From CAYNFR01 sp964396595 (lineage in GTDB: Bacteria; Bacteroidota; Bacteroidia; Chitinophagales; Saprospiraceae), in NCBI GenBank assembly GCA_964396595.1, contig CAYNFR010000005.1, positions 62,001-126,000 on the forward strand: a stretch of DNA of 64,000 bases, read 5' to 3'. The translations under genes and the position numbers were made by a program. The notes below the pieces were generated by a model that made no database searches, was not told the DNA's origin, and saw only the letters and a list, made by a program, of their open reading frames with translations. Shown here piece after piece: positions 8,413 through 17,725 of the stretch (the first letter of the stretch is position 1; each line of letters starts with the position of its first letter).

Positions 8413-8772
8413 TCTTCTTGTAACTAATCAGTCAGATGCTTTCAGATCCAGAAAGCAGTCAATTTTTTATTAGACAAGGCTCCTTTTTGAGTGAATAGCA
8501 GAGCAATTGACGAAAAAGTTACATATTCTTAATTGGAAACGCGATTTAATTACGAATGGCGGACTAGGGATTACGATTCGTTTAAATAAGTTCATATATG
8601 TCGTATGCCGACATTGTTGTGTCCCCCTTTCTTTTAGTTGCACCTCCTAGATAGATCATTTGTAGTTGTCTCGTCCTTGAGACGAGACCGTAATTCGTCA
8701 TTTATCATTGGAGCGCAGCGACTGTAATTCGTAATTCGAGTCTCGTCCTCAGGAGGAGGCGACCATAATTTC
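8413..8772. repeat. Intergenic region with degenerate GATTACG/TAATTCG repeats and small inverted repeats
   Basis: No gene. It holds AATTACGAATGGCG (8548-8561) and GGATTACGATTCG (8568-8580), then a 14-base block TGGAGCGCAGCGAC (8709-8722) followed by two TAATTCG units (8725-8738). The same 14-base block with one mismatch, next to the same kind of units, occurs inverted at 36712-36802. Short inverted repeats GTCTC...GAGAC lie at about 8667-8690. Confidence 0.6.
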
Positions 8773-10062
8773 TTAATAGACCTCTATCAAGTATTTATTT
8801 TTCTTACCATTTTCTACCAACAAGTAGTGATCCTTAATCAGGTCAAAGCTTGACACCTTATGCTCTGGATCGGTGATTTTAGTACCATTGATAGCTATAG
8901 CATTGTTCATTATGGCGCGACGGACTTCACTCTTCGATTTACAGATCTCGGCGTGTCGAGTCATGAGATCGTTGATGTCCACTTTAGCATTGATAAATTC
9001 ACGGGAGATTTTGAAGAAAGGTATTTCTTCACCGATAGCGACAAATGATCTCATAGGGAGTTCACGGAGCTGGTCTAGCGTTGTAGCTTTTCCGAATAGA
9101 ATTTGCGAAACATCCTGTACTGATTTAAAATCTTCGATGGAGTGAATGCGGATAGTCATATCTTCTGCAAGGATCTGCTTAAGTTTTCTTGGATCTTCGG
9201 CATATTCTTCGAATATGTCGGCCTGTTCTTCACGCCCCTTAAAGGAGAAATATTTAAAGAACTTGTCAAGATCCGCATCGTCGGCATTGATCCAGAATTG
9301 ATAGAATTTGTAGGGAGAGGTCATTTTTGGATCCAGCCAGATATTTCCTTTTTCCGACTTGCCAAATTTCTTTCCATCAGACTTAGTTAATAGAGGTGAT
9401 GTTAAGGCATAGGCATGGGCATCGGGAATATTACGACGGATGAATTCCGTACCGGAGGTAATATTGCCCCATTGGTCGGAGCCACCCATCTGCAATACGC
9501 ATCCATGGGTTCTGTATAGATGTAAGAAGTCATATGCTTGGAGCAACTGATAGCTGAATTCTGTGTAAGACAAGCCTGTGTCAAGCCTGCGTTTTACGGC
9601 TTCCTTACTCAGCATATAGTTAACTGTGAGATTTTTGCCTACATTCCTTAAAAAATCGAGAACGTTCATATTGGCATAAAAATCATAGTTATTGAGCATC
9701 AAGGCGGCATTGGGCCCGGACTCAAAATTTAGAAATTTAGCGGCCTGCTTACTTTGGAAGCTTAGGTTGCGATCTAGCTCTTCAAGACCTTTTAATTCTC
9801 TTTCTTTATCTTTTCCCGAAGGATCTCCTATGCGCCCGGTAGCCCCTCCCAGCAGGAAAATCGGTCTGTGTCCGGATTGTTGAAAATGACTCAAAAGCAT
9901 AATCTGGACATAGTTTCCTATAGTGAGTGATGGCGCAGTAGGGTCGAAGCCTATGTAGCCGGTAGTCATCTTTGTGTTCAGGAGTTCCTCTACACCGGCA
10001 GTCATATCGTGAAGCATGCCACGCCAGCGCAGTTCTTCAATGAAGTTTTTCTTTATATCCAT
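8773..10062 (-). CDS. tyrS: Tyrosyl-tRNA synthetase
   Basis: 429 residues, standard length. Class I signature in FDPTAPSLTIGNY (HIGH equivalent, about residues 38-50) and the KMSKS-type loop KKFGKSEKG (about 231). The tyrosine-binding stretch SYQLLQAYDFLHL and GGSDQWGNI are typical. The C-terminal about 65 residues (FINAKVDINDLMTR ... INGTKI) are an S4 RNA-binding domain. It charges tRNA-Tyr in the cytoplasm. Monocistronic, with a -7 box just upstream. Confidence 0.97.
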   Translation of the reverse strand: MDIKKNFIEELRWRGMLHDMTAGVEELLNTKMTTGYIGFDPTAPSLTIGNYVQIMLLSHFQQSGHRPIFLLGGATGRIGDPSGKDKERELKGLEELDRNLSFQSKQAAKFLNFESGPNAALMLNNYDFYANMNVLDFLRNVGKNLTVNYMLSKEAVKRRLDTGLSYTEFSYQLLQAYDFLHLYRTHGCVLQMGGSDQWGNITSGTEFIRRNIPDAHAYALTSPLLTKSDGKKFGKSEKGNIWLDPKMTSPYKFYQFWINADDADLDKFFKYFSFKGREEQADIFEEYAEDPRKLKQILAEDMTIRIHSIEDFKSVQDVSQILFGKATTLDQLRELPMRSFVAIGEEIPFFKISREFINAKVDINDLMTRHAEICKSKSEVRRAIMNNAIAINGTKITDPEHKVSSFDLIKDHYLLVENGKKNKYLIEVY

Positions 10063-10120
10063 TCGTATCGTTTAAGAGTCTGCTACACACAGCCAGAGAT
10101 TAGCAATATTAGCAGCGCCA

Positions 10121-10128
10121 CAAAAGTA
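10121..10128 (-). promoter_or_regulatory. -7 box of tyrS
   Basis: On the minus strand TACTTTTG, followed by TGGCGC, which is a typical Bacteroidota start-site context. It lies 58 bases upstream of the tyrS ATG. Confidence 0.5.
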
Positions 10129-10204
10129 TAATATTGAAGAATCTATCTTAGGTTTGTGGCAATGAAATTCATTCAGGTATGAATGATGTTCGCAATCTTC
10201 CTCG

Positions 10205-11488
10205 ATGAAATTTGATCGGTTCATAGCTTCACGTTTACGTGCGAATAGTCAAGGCAGTTTTACAACTGTCATAATGTCTATAGCTATTGCTGCGGTCGCA
10301 TTGAGTATCGCTGTAATGATCATTACAACGAATGTGATCACCGGTTTTAAAAATCAGATAAGTGACAAAGTGTTCAATTTCTGGGGGCATATCCATATAT
10401 CCGATACGAATGCAGACCAGAATTATGAGATCAAGAGTATTGACTATTCTCCGGAGTTAGTGCGTAAGATTAGTGATATCCGTAAGGTAGGTTATTCGCG
10501 GCATGCTGAAGATCTTATGAATGGACCATCCAGAACAAAGGGAGGGGTACGTCATGTACAACGATACGTGCTGATGCCCGGTATTATTTCTGATAATAAG
10601 AGTTTCGAAGGTCTGTTAATCAGAGGGGTAGGGGTAGACTATGATAGTATCCGCATGAAATCGTTCTTGATCGATGGAAATTGGCTGGCTCAAGAGGGTA
10701 AAAGCAATAAGAGAGAAATAGTCATTTCTGAAATCACAGCGCAACGCATGCAGGTAAAAATTGACGATCGTATTGTTATCCATTTTGTCATTGATGGCGA
10801 GGCTGTCAAGCGGGTATTTGATGTTGTGGGTGTGTACAAGACGGGTCTGGAAGAGTATGATCGAAGTTTCGCACTGGCTCATCTTGCTGATCTGCAAGCA
10901 ATACTTGGATGGAGTTCTTCGCAAATTTCTGGTCTCGAGGTCTTTGCAGAGAATGTGGCAGATATTGATGTTTTAAACGATTATATTTATATAGAAGTAT
11001 TGCCTCCTCATCTATATGCCCAAAGTGTCAAGACGAAGTTTTATCAGATATTCGAATGGCTGCAACTTCAGGATATAAACGAAAGGGTGATTTTTGTTTT
11101 AATGACATTGGTCGCCATAATTAATATGATCACGGCGTTATTGATCTTTGTACTTGAGCGCACTAAGATGATCGGTATTTTAAAAGCGCTAGGTGCCAAT
11201 AACTGGCAGATAAGAAAAATATTCCTTTATAGCACTTTAAGAATAGTCCTGATAGGGGCAATTATTGGTAACACATTGGCATTTGTCTTGTGTTATGTGC
11301 AGAAGTATTGGGGACTGCTTAAATTGCCGGAGAAGGACTACTACTTAAGTCAGGTACCTATCGAATTCAATATTCCTACAATGATGATCATTAATCTCGC
11401 GGCGATTGTGTTGATAATGGCCTGCATGATTTTACCGAGTATGATTGTTTCTCATATCTCCCCGGTTAAGACTATCCAATTCAAGTAG
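10205..11488 (+). CDS. FtsX-like ABC transporter permease (LolC/LolE type)
   Basis: 427 residues with the MacB/LolC architecture: one N-terminal membrane segment (about 22-45, SIAIAAVALSIAVMIITTNVI), a large periplasmic domain (about 50-275), then three C-terminal segments (about 292-315, 340-365, 390-412). KMIGILKALGANNWQIRKIFLY is the conserved cytoplasmic coupling stretch of FtsX permeases. The start FDRFIASRL is typical of Bacteroidota lipoprotein-releasing permeases. The likely role is extraction of lipoproteins from the inner membrane with a LolD ATPase, which is not encoded nearby. Single gene. Confidence 0.88.
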   Translation: MKFDRFIASRLRANSQGSFTTVIMSIAIAAVALSIAVMIITTNVITGFKNQISDKVFNFWGHIHISDTNADQNYEIKSIDYSPELVRKISDIRKVGYSRHAEDLMNGPSRTKGGVRHVQRYVLMPGIISDNKSFEGLLIRGVGVDYDSIRMKSFLIDGNWLAQEGKSNKREIVISEITAQRMQVKIDDRIVIHFVIDGEAVKRVFDVVGVYKTGLEEYDRSFALAHLADLQAILGWSSSQISGLEVFAENVADIDVLNDYIYIEVLPPHLYAQSVKTKFYQIFEWLQLQDINERVIFVLMTLVAIINMITALLIFVLERTKMIGILKALGANNWQIRKIFLYSTLRIVLIGAIIGNTLAFVLCYVQKYWGLLKLPEKDYYLSQVPIEFNIPTMMIINLAAIVLIMACMILPSMIVSHISPVKTIQFK

Positions 11489-11592
11489 TTTAGCTTCTTC
11501 TTGACAAATATTTTATATCATGCAACTTGTACTCCTTCAATAATGAAGAATGCAGGAAGTTTTGAAAAAAGTAAGATGGAGCTACTTTGAAG

Positions 11593-12177
11593 TTATTTCA
11601 ACTTTTTGGTCGGTGCGATCATAACGATCATTCGTTTACCTTCTAGTTTTGGAAGGTTTTCCGCACTGCCAAATTCGTCCAATGCTTTGATGAATTTCAA
11701 AAGCAAAATTTCTCCTCTTTCTTTAAAAACGATGGCTCTTCCTCTGAATTGAACGAATGCCTTAACTTTCGATCCCTCCTCAAGAAATCTCTGTGCATGT
11801 CTTAATTTGAATTCAAAGTCATGATCGTCTGTATTAGGGCCGAATCGAATTTCTTTGACGACAGTCTTGGCCGTCTTTGCTTTTAATTCTTTTTGTTTTC
11901 TTTTACGATCGTAAAGGAATTTCTTGTACTCGATGATCTTGCAGACTGGTGGATCTGCTTTGGGGCTAATTTCGACCAGATCTAAACCTAATTCTTCTGC
12001 CCATCGGAGTGCTTGATTGGTATAATAAACTTCCGGAACAATTTCTCGTCCTGCGATTTCACTAATTTCTTCTAAGTTGTCTCCCACAAGTCGTATGCGT
12101 GGGACGGAGATCAGCTGGTTAATTCTGTGTTCGGCCTCTACTACTCTGGGCTCGACTCTACGATTGGGTCTTCTCAA
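11593..12177 (-). CDS. infC: Translation initiation factor IF-3
   Basis: 194 residues. N-domain with HRINQLISVPRIRLVGDN, linker rich in Lys/Arg (KFLYDRKRKQKELKAK), C-domain with VKEIRFGPNTDDHDFEFKLRHAQRFLEEG and KVKAFVQFRGR. IF-3 binds the 30S subunit and checks start-codon pairing. There is no ATG: the first standard start is TTG at 12177, with ATC two codons upstream (12183) and a stop at 12193-12195. Rare start codons are known for infC in other bacteria and linked to self-regulation. The usual rpmI and rplT genes do not follow; only 105 bases separate infC from the convergent permease gene. Confidence 0.95.
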   Translation of the reverse strand: MRRPNRRVEPRVVEAEHRINQLISVPRIRLVGDNLEEISEIAGREIVPEVYYTNQALRWAEELGLDLVEISPKADPPVCKIIEYKKFLYDRKRKQKELKAKTAKTVVKEIRFGPNTDDHDFEFKLRHAQRFLEEGSKVKAFVQFRGRAIVFKERGEILLLKFIKALDEFGSAENLPKLEGKRMIVMIAPTKKLK

Positions 12178-12253
12178 ATGGATGTTATTTAATTAATAAT
12201 AGTTTTAATTCTGTTGTTATATTAATAAAATCTGAATACAAAGCTAACAAATA

Positions 12254-12281
12254 AAGCGGTTCGAGAATTCTCGAACCGCTT
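12254..12281 (-). terminator. Perfect 28-base palindrome between clpC and infC, likely terminator
   Basis: A perfect palindrome with 14-base arms (AAGCGGTTCGAGAA and its complement). On the minus strand it is followed by TATTTGTTAGC, moderately T-rich. It lies 34 bases after the clpC stop, so it probably ends or attenuates the clpC transcript before infC. Confidence 0.65.
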
Positions 12282-12314
12282 AGTAATTTGATATCTTTTA
12301 AAAGATTTATTCTT

Positions 12315-14858
12315 TTAGTCATTAATTGACTCACTTTCAGTTTCTTCCAGTACCTCTTGAATGGATAGATGTTCTTGACCCTTGACATGCCCTATTTTAA
12401 AGGTATAGCCTTCCTTAGACCCTAGGGACAATATTTTTTCCGCTAGTGGGTCTTCAATATACTTTTGTACAGCGCGATGTAGTGGTCGCGCCCCGAATTG
12501 TCTATCATATCCTTTTTCGGCTAGGAATTCTTTGGCCGCTTTATTCAGCTTGATATTGTAGCCCATTGTTTTGATCCGTTTCTCGAGACTTCCGAGTACG
12601 AGTTCGACTATCTTAATGATATCCTCTCTAGTAAGACTATTAAACACAATCACATCATCGATACGATTAAGGAACTCTGGAGAGAAGGTCTTTTTAAGCG
12701 CATTATTGATTACAGATTTGGCGTGATCTTCCGCTGCTTCTTGTCGGGCAGATGTTTCAAATCCCACTCCCTGACCAAAATCCTTCACTTGTTTCGCTCC
12801 GATATTGGAGGTCATAATGATAAGCGTGTTTTTAAAATCTACTTTGCGTCCTAGTCCATCTGTTAATTGTCCGTCATCAAGTACTTGAAGCAGGATATTA
12901 TAGATATCCGGATGGGCTTTTTCGATTTCATCCAGCAATATGACACTGTAAGGCTTCCTTCTTATTTTCTCGGTAAGCTGGCCACCTTCTTCATAACCTA
13001 CATATCCCGGAGGAGCACCGATAAGTCTACTAATGGAGAACTTTTCCATGTATTCAGACATGTCGATTCTGACCAGAGATTCTTCTGTGTCAAACAGGTA
13101 CCGAGCTAGGGCTTTCGCAAGTTCTGTTTTGCCAACACCTGTGGGGCCAAGAAAAATGAATGATCCTATAGGCTTTTTCGGGTCTTTTAATCCGACTCTA
13201 TTGCGTTGAATGGCTTTGGTGACCTTTTCAATTGCGGTATCTTGACCGATTATTTCTTTCTGAATGTCTGAATTCATACCTACGAGTTTTTTACTCTCGT
13301 TCTGAGCGACTCGTTTAACCGGTATGCCCGTCATCATGGCAACTACCTCAGCTATATCATCTTCGGTAACGGGATATCGTTTCGACTTTGATTCTTCTTC
13401 CCATTCTTGTTTAGCTTCCTCCAGTTTTTTAAGCAATTTAGATTCATGATCACGAAGATCTGCTGCTCTTTCATATTGTTGATTACGAACTGCTTGATTC
13501 TTTTTCTCTCTTACTTCTTCGATTTGTTTTTCAAACTCCTCGATATACTTTGGCACATGTATGTTTTTAAGATGGGTCCGAGCACCTACTTCATCTAGAA
13601 TATCTATTGCCTTATCAGGCAAATGTCTATCTGAAATATATCTATCGCTCAACTGAACACATGCTTTAATGGCATCCTCTGAATAAATCACATTGTGATA
13701 GTCTTCATATTTAGACTTGATATTTGTCAAGATATGAATAGCTTCTTCAGGAGAAGGTGGTTCTACAAGTACTTTCTGAAACCGTCTATCTAGTGCTCCA
13801 TCCTTCTCAATATACTGTCTGTATTCATCTAAAGTTGACGCCCCAATACACTGTAACTCACCACGTGCCAGAGCTGGTTTGAAAATATTAGAAGCATCCA
13901 GTGATCCCGTTGAGCCTCCGGCTCCAATGATGGTGTGAATCTCATCAATGAAAAGAATAACGTCTCTTGATTTCTCCAATTCGTTCATAATCGCTTTCAT
14001 TCTTTCTTCGAACTGACCGCGATATTTCGTTCCGGCTACCAATGCCGCAAGATCTAGCATTACGATACGCTTGTCGTATAATGTGCGTGACACTTTCTTT
14101 TGTATAATTCTAAGGGCAAGACCTTCTACAATAGCGGTTTTGCCAACTCCCGGATCTCCTATTAGCACCGGGTTGTTTTTCTTACGGCGACTCAATATCT
14201 GCGAAACACGCTCGATTTCTACCTCCCGCCCAATAATAGGATCAAGTTTGCCTTCTTCGGCTAATCGGGTTACATCTCTACCAAAATTGTCCAATACCGG
14301 TGTACGGGACTTAGTCGAGCCCCGGCGTCCTGTTCTTGACAACCCGCTTCCTTCTTCCTCAAATTCTGATTCGCTTTCAGCGCTATCACTAATATAGTCG
14401 AATCCCCCATCTTCTTCTTGCATGACATATTCCAGCTCGGATTTATAGCCTTCGTAGTCTATTTGAAACTGATCAAGAATTTTCGAAGCAAGATTTTCCT
14501 TATGCTTTAATATTGAAAGCATCAGATGCTCAGGATTTATTTCATCGTTTTTAAACAGTTTAGATTCGAGAAAAGTAACCTTGAGTACTTTTTCGGCATG
14601 CTTGTTAAGCGGAATGTTGCCTATTTCGAGCTTGGCATTATCACTTACGCCTGATCGCGTAGCCTCTTCGATTTTGAATCGTAGCTCTTCAAGATCTAAT
14701 TCCATTGATGTCAAGACCTTAATAGCCATGTTATCATACTCTTTGATCATACCGAGCAGTAGGTGCTCCGTTCCTATATAATCATTTCCAAGTCGCAATG
14801 CTTCATCACGACTTAGCGAAATAATTTTTTTGACTTTTGGCGAAAACTTTCTATTCAT
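12315..14858 (-). CDS. clpC: ClpC-type AAA+ ATPase subunit of Clp protease
   Basis: 847 residues. N-terminal Clp_N double repeat (about 1-150, with LGNDYIGTEHLLLGMI and INPEHLMLSILKH), AAA-1 with Walker A GDPGVGKTAIVEGLA (about 236) and Walker B VILFIDEIHT, a UVR-type coiled-coil motif (NQQYERAADLRD, about 460), AAA-2 with GPTGVGKTELAKAL (about 573) and VILLDEIEKAHPD, and a D2-small C-domain. The UVR motif and middle-domain length indicate ClpC rather than ClpA or ClpB. It unfolds substrates for ClpP. Upstream lies a long non-coding region; downstream a palindrome then infC. Confidence 0.95.
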   Translation of the reverse strand: MNRKFSPKVKKIISLSRDEALRLGNDYIGTEHLLLGMIKEYDNMAIKVLTSMELDLEELRFKIEEATRSGVSDNAKLEIGNIPLNKHAEKVLKVTFLESKLFKNDEINPEHLMLSILKHKENLASKILDQFQIDYEGYKSELEYVMQEEDGGFDYISDSAESESEFEEEGSGLSRTGRRGSTKSRTPVLDNFGRDVTRLAEEGKLDPIIGREVEIERVSQILSRRKKNNPVLIGDPGVGKTAIVEGLALRIIQKKVSRTLYDKRIVMLDLAALVAGTKYRGQFEERMKAIMNELEKSRDVILFIDEIHTIIGAGGSTGSLDASNIFKPALARGELQCIGASTLDEYRQYIEKDGALDRRFQKVLVEPPSPEEAIHILTNIKSKYEDYHNVIYSEDAIKACVQLSDRYISDRHLPDKAIDILDEVGARTHLKNIHVPKYIEEFEKQIEEVREKKNQAVRNQQYERAADLRDHESKLLKKLEEAKQEWEEESKSKRYPVTEDDIAEVVAMMTGIPVKRVAQNESKKLVGMNSDIQKEIIGQDTAIEKVTKAIQRNRVGLKDPKKPIGSFIFLGPTGVGKTELAKALARYLFDTEESLVRIDMSEYMEKFSISRLIGAPPGYVGYEEGGQLTEKIRRKPYSVILLDEIEKAHPDIYNILLQVLDDGQLTDGLGRKVDFKNTLIIMTSNIGAKQVKDFGQGVGFETSARQEAAEDHAKSVINNALKKTFSPEFLNRIDDVIVFNSLTREDIIKIVELVLGSLEKRIKTMGYNIKLNKAAKEFLAEKGYDRQFGARPLHRAVQKYIEDPLAEKILSLGSKEGYTFKIGHVKGQEHLSIQEVLEETESESIND

Positions 14859-15386
14859 TTATCCGGTCATTTAATGAATCTTGCGACTCTCTTGAGTACA
14901 TTAACAATGATATTCATTTTTAGATTAATCTACCCACTGTTTAACTTAATAATTTCTTACATACACCTCAAAAATGTGCCACAGCCATATAAACGCTATT
15001 TTGACAGATTTTTGGCAAAGATGAATACATTTTTGTCAGGTATGTTGATCTTTCTGTGCCAATATAGCAATTTTCTGATACTTATATATTATTTATCATG
15101 ATAATATGAATCAATTTCATTCTTCTAGTTGGTATAAAGATCTTGTTTATGGTTGCGATAGATAAGTAAAAGATTTTTTTTAGAGATAGGCCTTTTCATT
15201 GCGATAAGAATTGAGCTTATGATTGACTATTTTATTGTCTCGAATATTATTCGCGAAAAATTATCTTTGCTGCCCGATAACACGCTTTATTAGGTCAAAA
15301 CCGCCTATATTCAAATTCATATTGATCGTGAGGTGTTTTAATAGGCGGGAAATTGGCAATTTTATAATCTTTGAAATTAATATTAC
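14859..15386. other. 528-base intergenic region between clpC and the STAS gene
   Basis: AT-rich divergent regulatory region. The only clear elements are a TATCTTTG box (15262-15269) for the STAS gene and an 8-base inverted repeat CCGCCTAT (15301-15308) / ATAGGCGG (15341-15348) in its leader. A 75-codon open frame at 14874-15101 looks spurious. No RNA gene recognised. Confidence 0.5.
15262..15269 (+). promoter_or_regulatory. -7 box of the STAS gene
   Basis: TATCTTTG followed by CTGCCCG, a common Bacteroidota start context. The nearest upstream TTG (15235-15237) is 24 bases away, a little long. Confidence 0.45.
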
Positions 15387-15767
15387 ATGAAGCTTTCTAT
15401 TGAGAAGCAAGAACGTTACAGTATATTATCTCTTGATGAAGAGAATCTCAATTCAGTATTGGCACCTGATCTTAAGAGTGAATTCGTGTTCATGCGTAAC
15501 GAAGGTGTCAAGAATTTGATATTTGACATGTCTCATGTCAAATATGTTGACTCCTCGGGATTGAGTGCCATACTTACAGCCAATAGGCTATGGAATGGAT
15601 TTGGCACATTCATCTTAACTAATGTCGTACATCCTACTGTCAAAAAGTTAATTGAGATTTCTCGACTTGAGACGATTCTTACCATTATTCCAACACCGCA
15701 AGAGGCTATTGAATTTATTTTAATGGACGAACTTCAGCGCGAACTAACAGTATCTGAAGAGGAGTAA
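15387..15767 (+). CDS. STAS-domain protein (anti-anti-sigma factor-like)
   Basis: 126 residues, a single STAS domain with no membrane segments. The conserved loop VDSSGLSAILTA (about residues 52-63) carries the Ser that is phosphorylated in SpoIIAA/RsbV-type antagonists. The acidic C-terminus (SEEE) is an extension. Such proteins normally pair with an RsbW-type anti-sigma kinase, and none is in this window, so the partner is encoded elsewhere or the protein has another role. Probably cytoplasmic. Confidence 0.87.
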   Translation: MKLSIEKQERYSILSLDEENLNSVLAPDLKSEFVFMRNEGVKNLIFDMSHVKYVDSSGLSAILTANRLWNGFGTFILTNVVHPTVKKLIEISRLETILTIIPTPQEAIEFILMDELQRELTVSEEE

Positions 15768-16052
15768 GAAGCGTTGGTATTTAATTACCATCAATACAAG
15801 CGCCTATGGATACTGATTTGTGTTAAAAGTTGATTGTATCAGGAAAGTAGAACATTTCAGTGATTTATTAAGACAGTGCCTTAGAGCATCATTGATCAAT
15901 GATGGCGATAGTGCATTAAATTACATCTTTAATGTCGTTCAGTATATAAAAAATGGTGAATTCAGATACAAGATCTCTGTCAAATATCCGACATTCGATT
16001 CATATAGGACATAAGTGCTAAGAATCTAAAGAACTCTCGAACCCAAACAAGT

Positions 16053-16472
16053 ATGAAAGATTACATCGACCTGATTGCCCGCATTTTCATTTCATTTATT
16101 TTTCTATATGAGGCATACGACTCTATTGTCTTCTTTGGCAAGACTAAAGAGACGATGACCCAATACGGTATAAGCTGGAATCAAGACATGTTATTATACG
16201 GTCTGATCTTCATTCTCTTATTGGGAAGTCTGATGATTCTAGTCGGCTACTATGCAAGTGTAGGTGGCTTTTTGATTTTACTGTATTGGCTTCCGTTTAC
16301 ATTCATCGTTTACTCGTTTTGGAATGATCCCATAGAATTACGTAGGGTCAATTCATTATATTTCATGCGTAATCTGGGAGTTATGGCAGCACTTTTGCTT
16401 CTTATGGTTAACGGTGCCGGTAAGTTGAGTGTGAAACGTATTATTCATACTTTAAAGCTACCGGATAATTGA
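16053..16472 (+). CDS. DoxX-like four-helix membrane protein
   Basis: 139 residues with four hydrophobic segments (about 8-24, 46-65, 68-88, 106-123) and the DoxX-type pattern of IARIFISFIFLYEAYD and GFLILLYWLPFTF. DoxX-family proteins are inner-membrane proteins of poorly defined, often redox-linked function. Its stop codon overlaps the next start (TGATG), so it is translationally coupled to bshB1, which hints at a thiol or redox role. Function otherwise unknown. Confidence 0.75.
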   Translation: MKDYIDLIARIFISFIFLYEAYDSIVFFGKTKETMTQYGISWNQDMLLYGLIFILLLGSLMILVGYYASVGGFLILLYWLPFTFIVYSFWNDPIELRRVNSLYFMRNLGVMAALLLLMVNGAGKLSVKRIIHTLKLPDN

Positions 16473-17209
16473 TGATGAAAACGATTTACGGTGCTGCTGC
16501 TTCTGTTGATATATTGGCCATAGGTGTTCACCCTGATGATATAGAACTGTCCTGTAGTGCCACTATTATGAAACATATCGATATGGGAGTGCGCGTAGGA
16601 TTGGTGGACCTTACAGAAGGAGAGCTTGGGTCAAGAGGTAATGCCGCCATAAGACTCGAAGAATCGCGTGAAGCAGCGTCTTATATGGGCGTGCAGTTTC
16701 GATTGAATGTAGGAATGGCTGATGGTTTTTTTCAAGTTGACAGACAAAATACGCTCTCGATTATCGAAGTCTTAAGACTGAGCAGGCCAAAAATCATTTT
16801 GGCGAATAGCCTTAGCGATCGTCATCCGGATCATGGCAGAGCAGCTCGATTAGTGGCTGATGCTTTTTTTTATTCCGGTCTGTCACGCATCATTACTAAT
16901 CATAATGCTTTCAGAGCGGATGTATTGTATCATTATATCCAAGACAAAAACCTTAAGCCCGATTTCTGCGTGGATGTAACCGGATATGAAGATCGAAAAC
17001 GTCAAGCGATAGAGTGCTTCAAAACACAGTTTTATGTACCTGATTTAGATCAAACTGACGAAGCCCAGACGCCTATTTCTTCTGCATCTTTCAAAGCGTT
17101 TTTATTTGCCAAAATGCAAACATTCGGGAGATCTATAGGGGTTGAGTTTGCCGAAGGCTTCAACATAAATAGAACGCTAGGTATAAACGATATGAGATCG
17201 CTGGTCTAG
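16472..17209 (+). CDS. bshB1: Bacillithiol biosynthesis deacetylase BshB1
   Basis: 245 residues from ATG 16472, which overlaps the DoxX stop by one base; a second ATG follows at 16475. LmbE/PIG-L zinc deacetylase: AIGVHPDDIELSC carries the HPDD zinc motif near the N-terminus, DLTEGELGSRG is the specific BshB1 stretch, and DRHPDHGRAARL supplies the third ligand. It removes acetyl from GlcNAc-malate in bacillithiol synthesis in the cytoplasm. bshA and bshC are not in the window. The link with DoxX suggests thiol redox homeostasis; that is inference. Confidence 0.9.
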   Translation: MMKTIYGAAASVDILAIGVHPDDIELSCSATIMKHIDMGVRVGLVDLTEGELGSRGNAAIRLEESREAASYMGVQFRLNVGMADGFFQVDRQNTLSIIEVLRLSRPKIILANSLSDRHPDHGRAARLVADAFFYSGLSRIITNHNAFRADVLYHYIQDKNLKPDFCVDVTGYEDRKRQAIECFKTQFYVPDLDQTDEAQTPISSASFKAFLFAKMQTFGRSIGVEFAEGFNINRTLGINDMRSLV

Positions 17210-17239
17210 TAATTACACCGAAACAAAGCGTAGGATATT

Positions 17240-17725
17240 CTATTTTTTAGTGCCAACTATTTTGCACTGATCAGTGAGCTTTGTTATACCCGCATCAACA
17301 ATCATATTAAGCTGTCCATCAAGTCTTTCTCCACTGATAGAGGCCGAACCTGTTATGGTTAAATCAGCGGAAACCGCTCCCACAACAGGAAGGGTTACAG
17401 TGTATCCCTTGAGGTTTAACTCAGAAAATGTTAGGTTATTTCCGCTTACTGTAGCGTCAAATGGAAACACACCTGCACCTACGATATTTACCGTTACTGT
17501 CACTTTATTTTCTTCTTTCGGATCTGCCGGTGGTGTGATACTGAATGCTGCATTATTGGTATTGAGCACTGCTAGAACGCCATTACAAGAGAATTCACCA
17601 TCATATTCACCGATGAATTTTTGAAAAGGTTTCTCTTTGGCTTCGTCCTTGCCACATGAGTGAATAGTGACAAAGCACAAAATTATAACGGCTGATAAGG
17701 ATCCAATTCTAAGTGCGTTTTTCAT
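17240..17725 (-). CDS. Hypothetical lipoprotein, htrA operon
   Basis: 161 residues. Signal peptide ends in FVTIHSC (Cys about residue 24), so likely a lipoprotein. The mature part looks like a single beta-rich domain with alternating hydrophobic strands (VTVTVNIVGAGVFPFDATV, GYTVTLPVVGAV, ADLTITGSASISGERL). No family recognised. Start ATG overlaps the stop of the upstream gene by four bases (ATGA type), so the two are translationally coupled and probably belong to the htrA operon. Confidence 0.65.
   Translation of the reverse strand: MKNALRIGSLSAVIILCFVTIHSCGKDEAKEKPFQKFIGEYDGEFSCNGVLAVLNTNNAAFSITPPADPKEENKVTVTVNIVGAGVFPFDATVSGNNLTFSELNLKGYTVTLPVVGAVSADLTITGSASISGERLDGQLNMIVDAGITKLTDQCKIVGTKK

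Noticed and set aside
14874..15101. 75-codon plus-strand open frame upstream of clpC
   Set aside because: Ile/Leu/Phe-rich translation of AT-rich intergenic DNA, no signal peptide logic, no promoter and no recognisable family.
15820..16014. 64-codon open frame after the STAS gene
   Set aside because: Starts at GTG, no start context, no recognised family and atypical composition; could be a tiny gene but I cannot support it.
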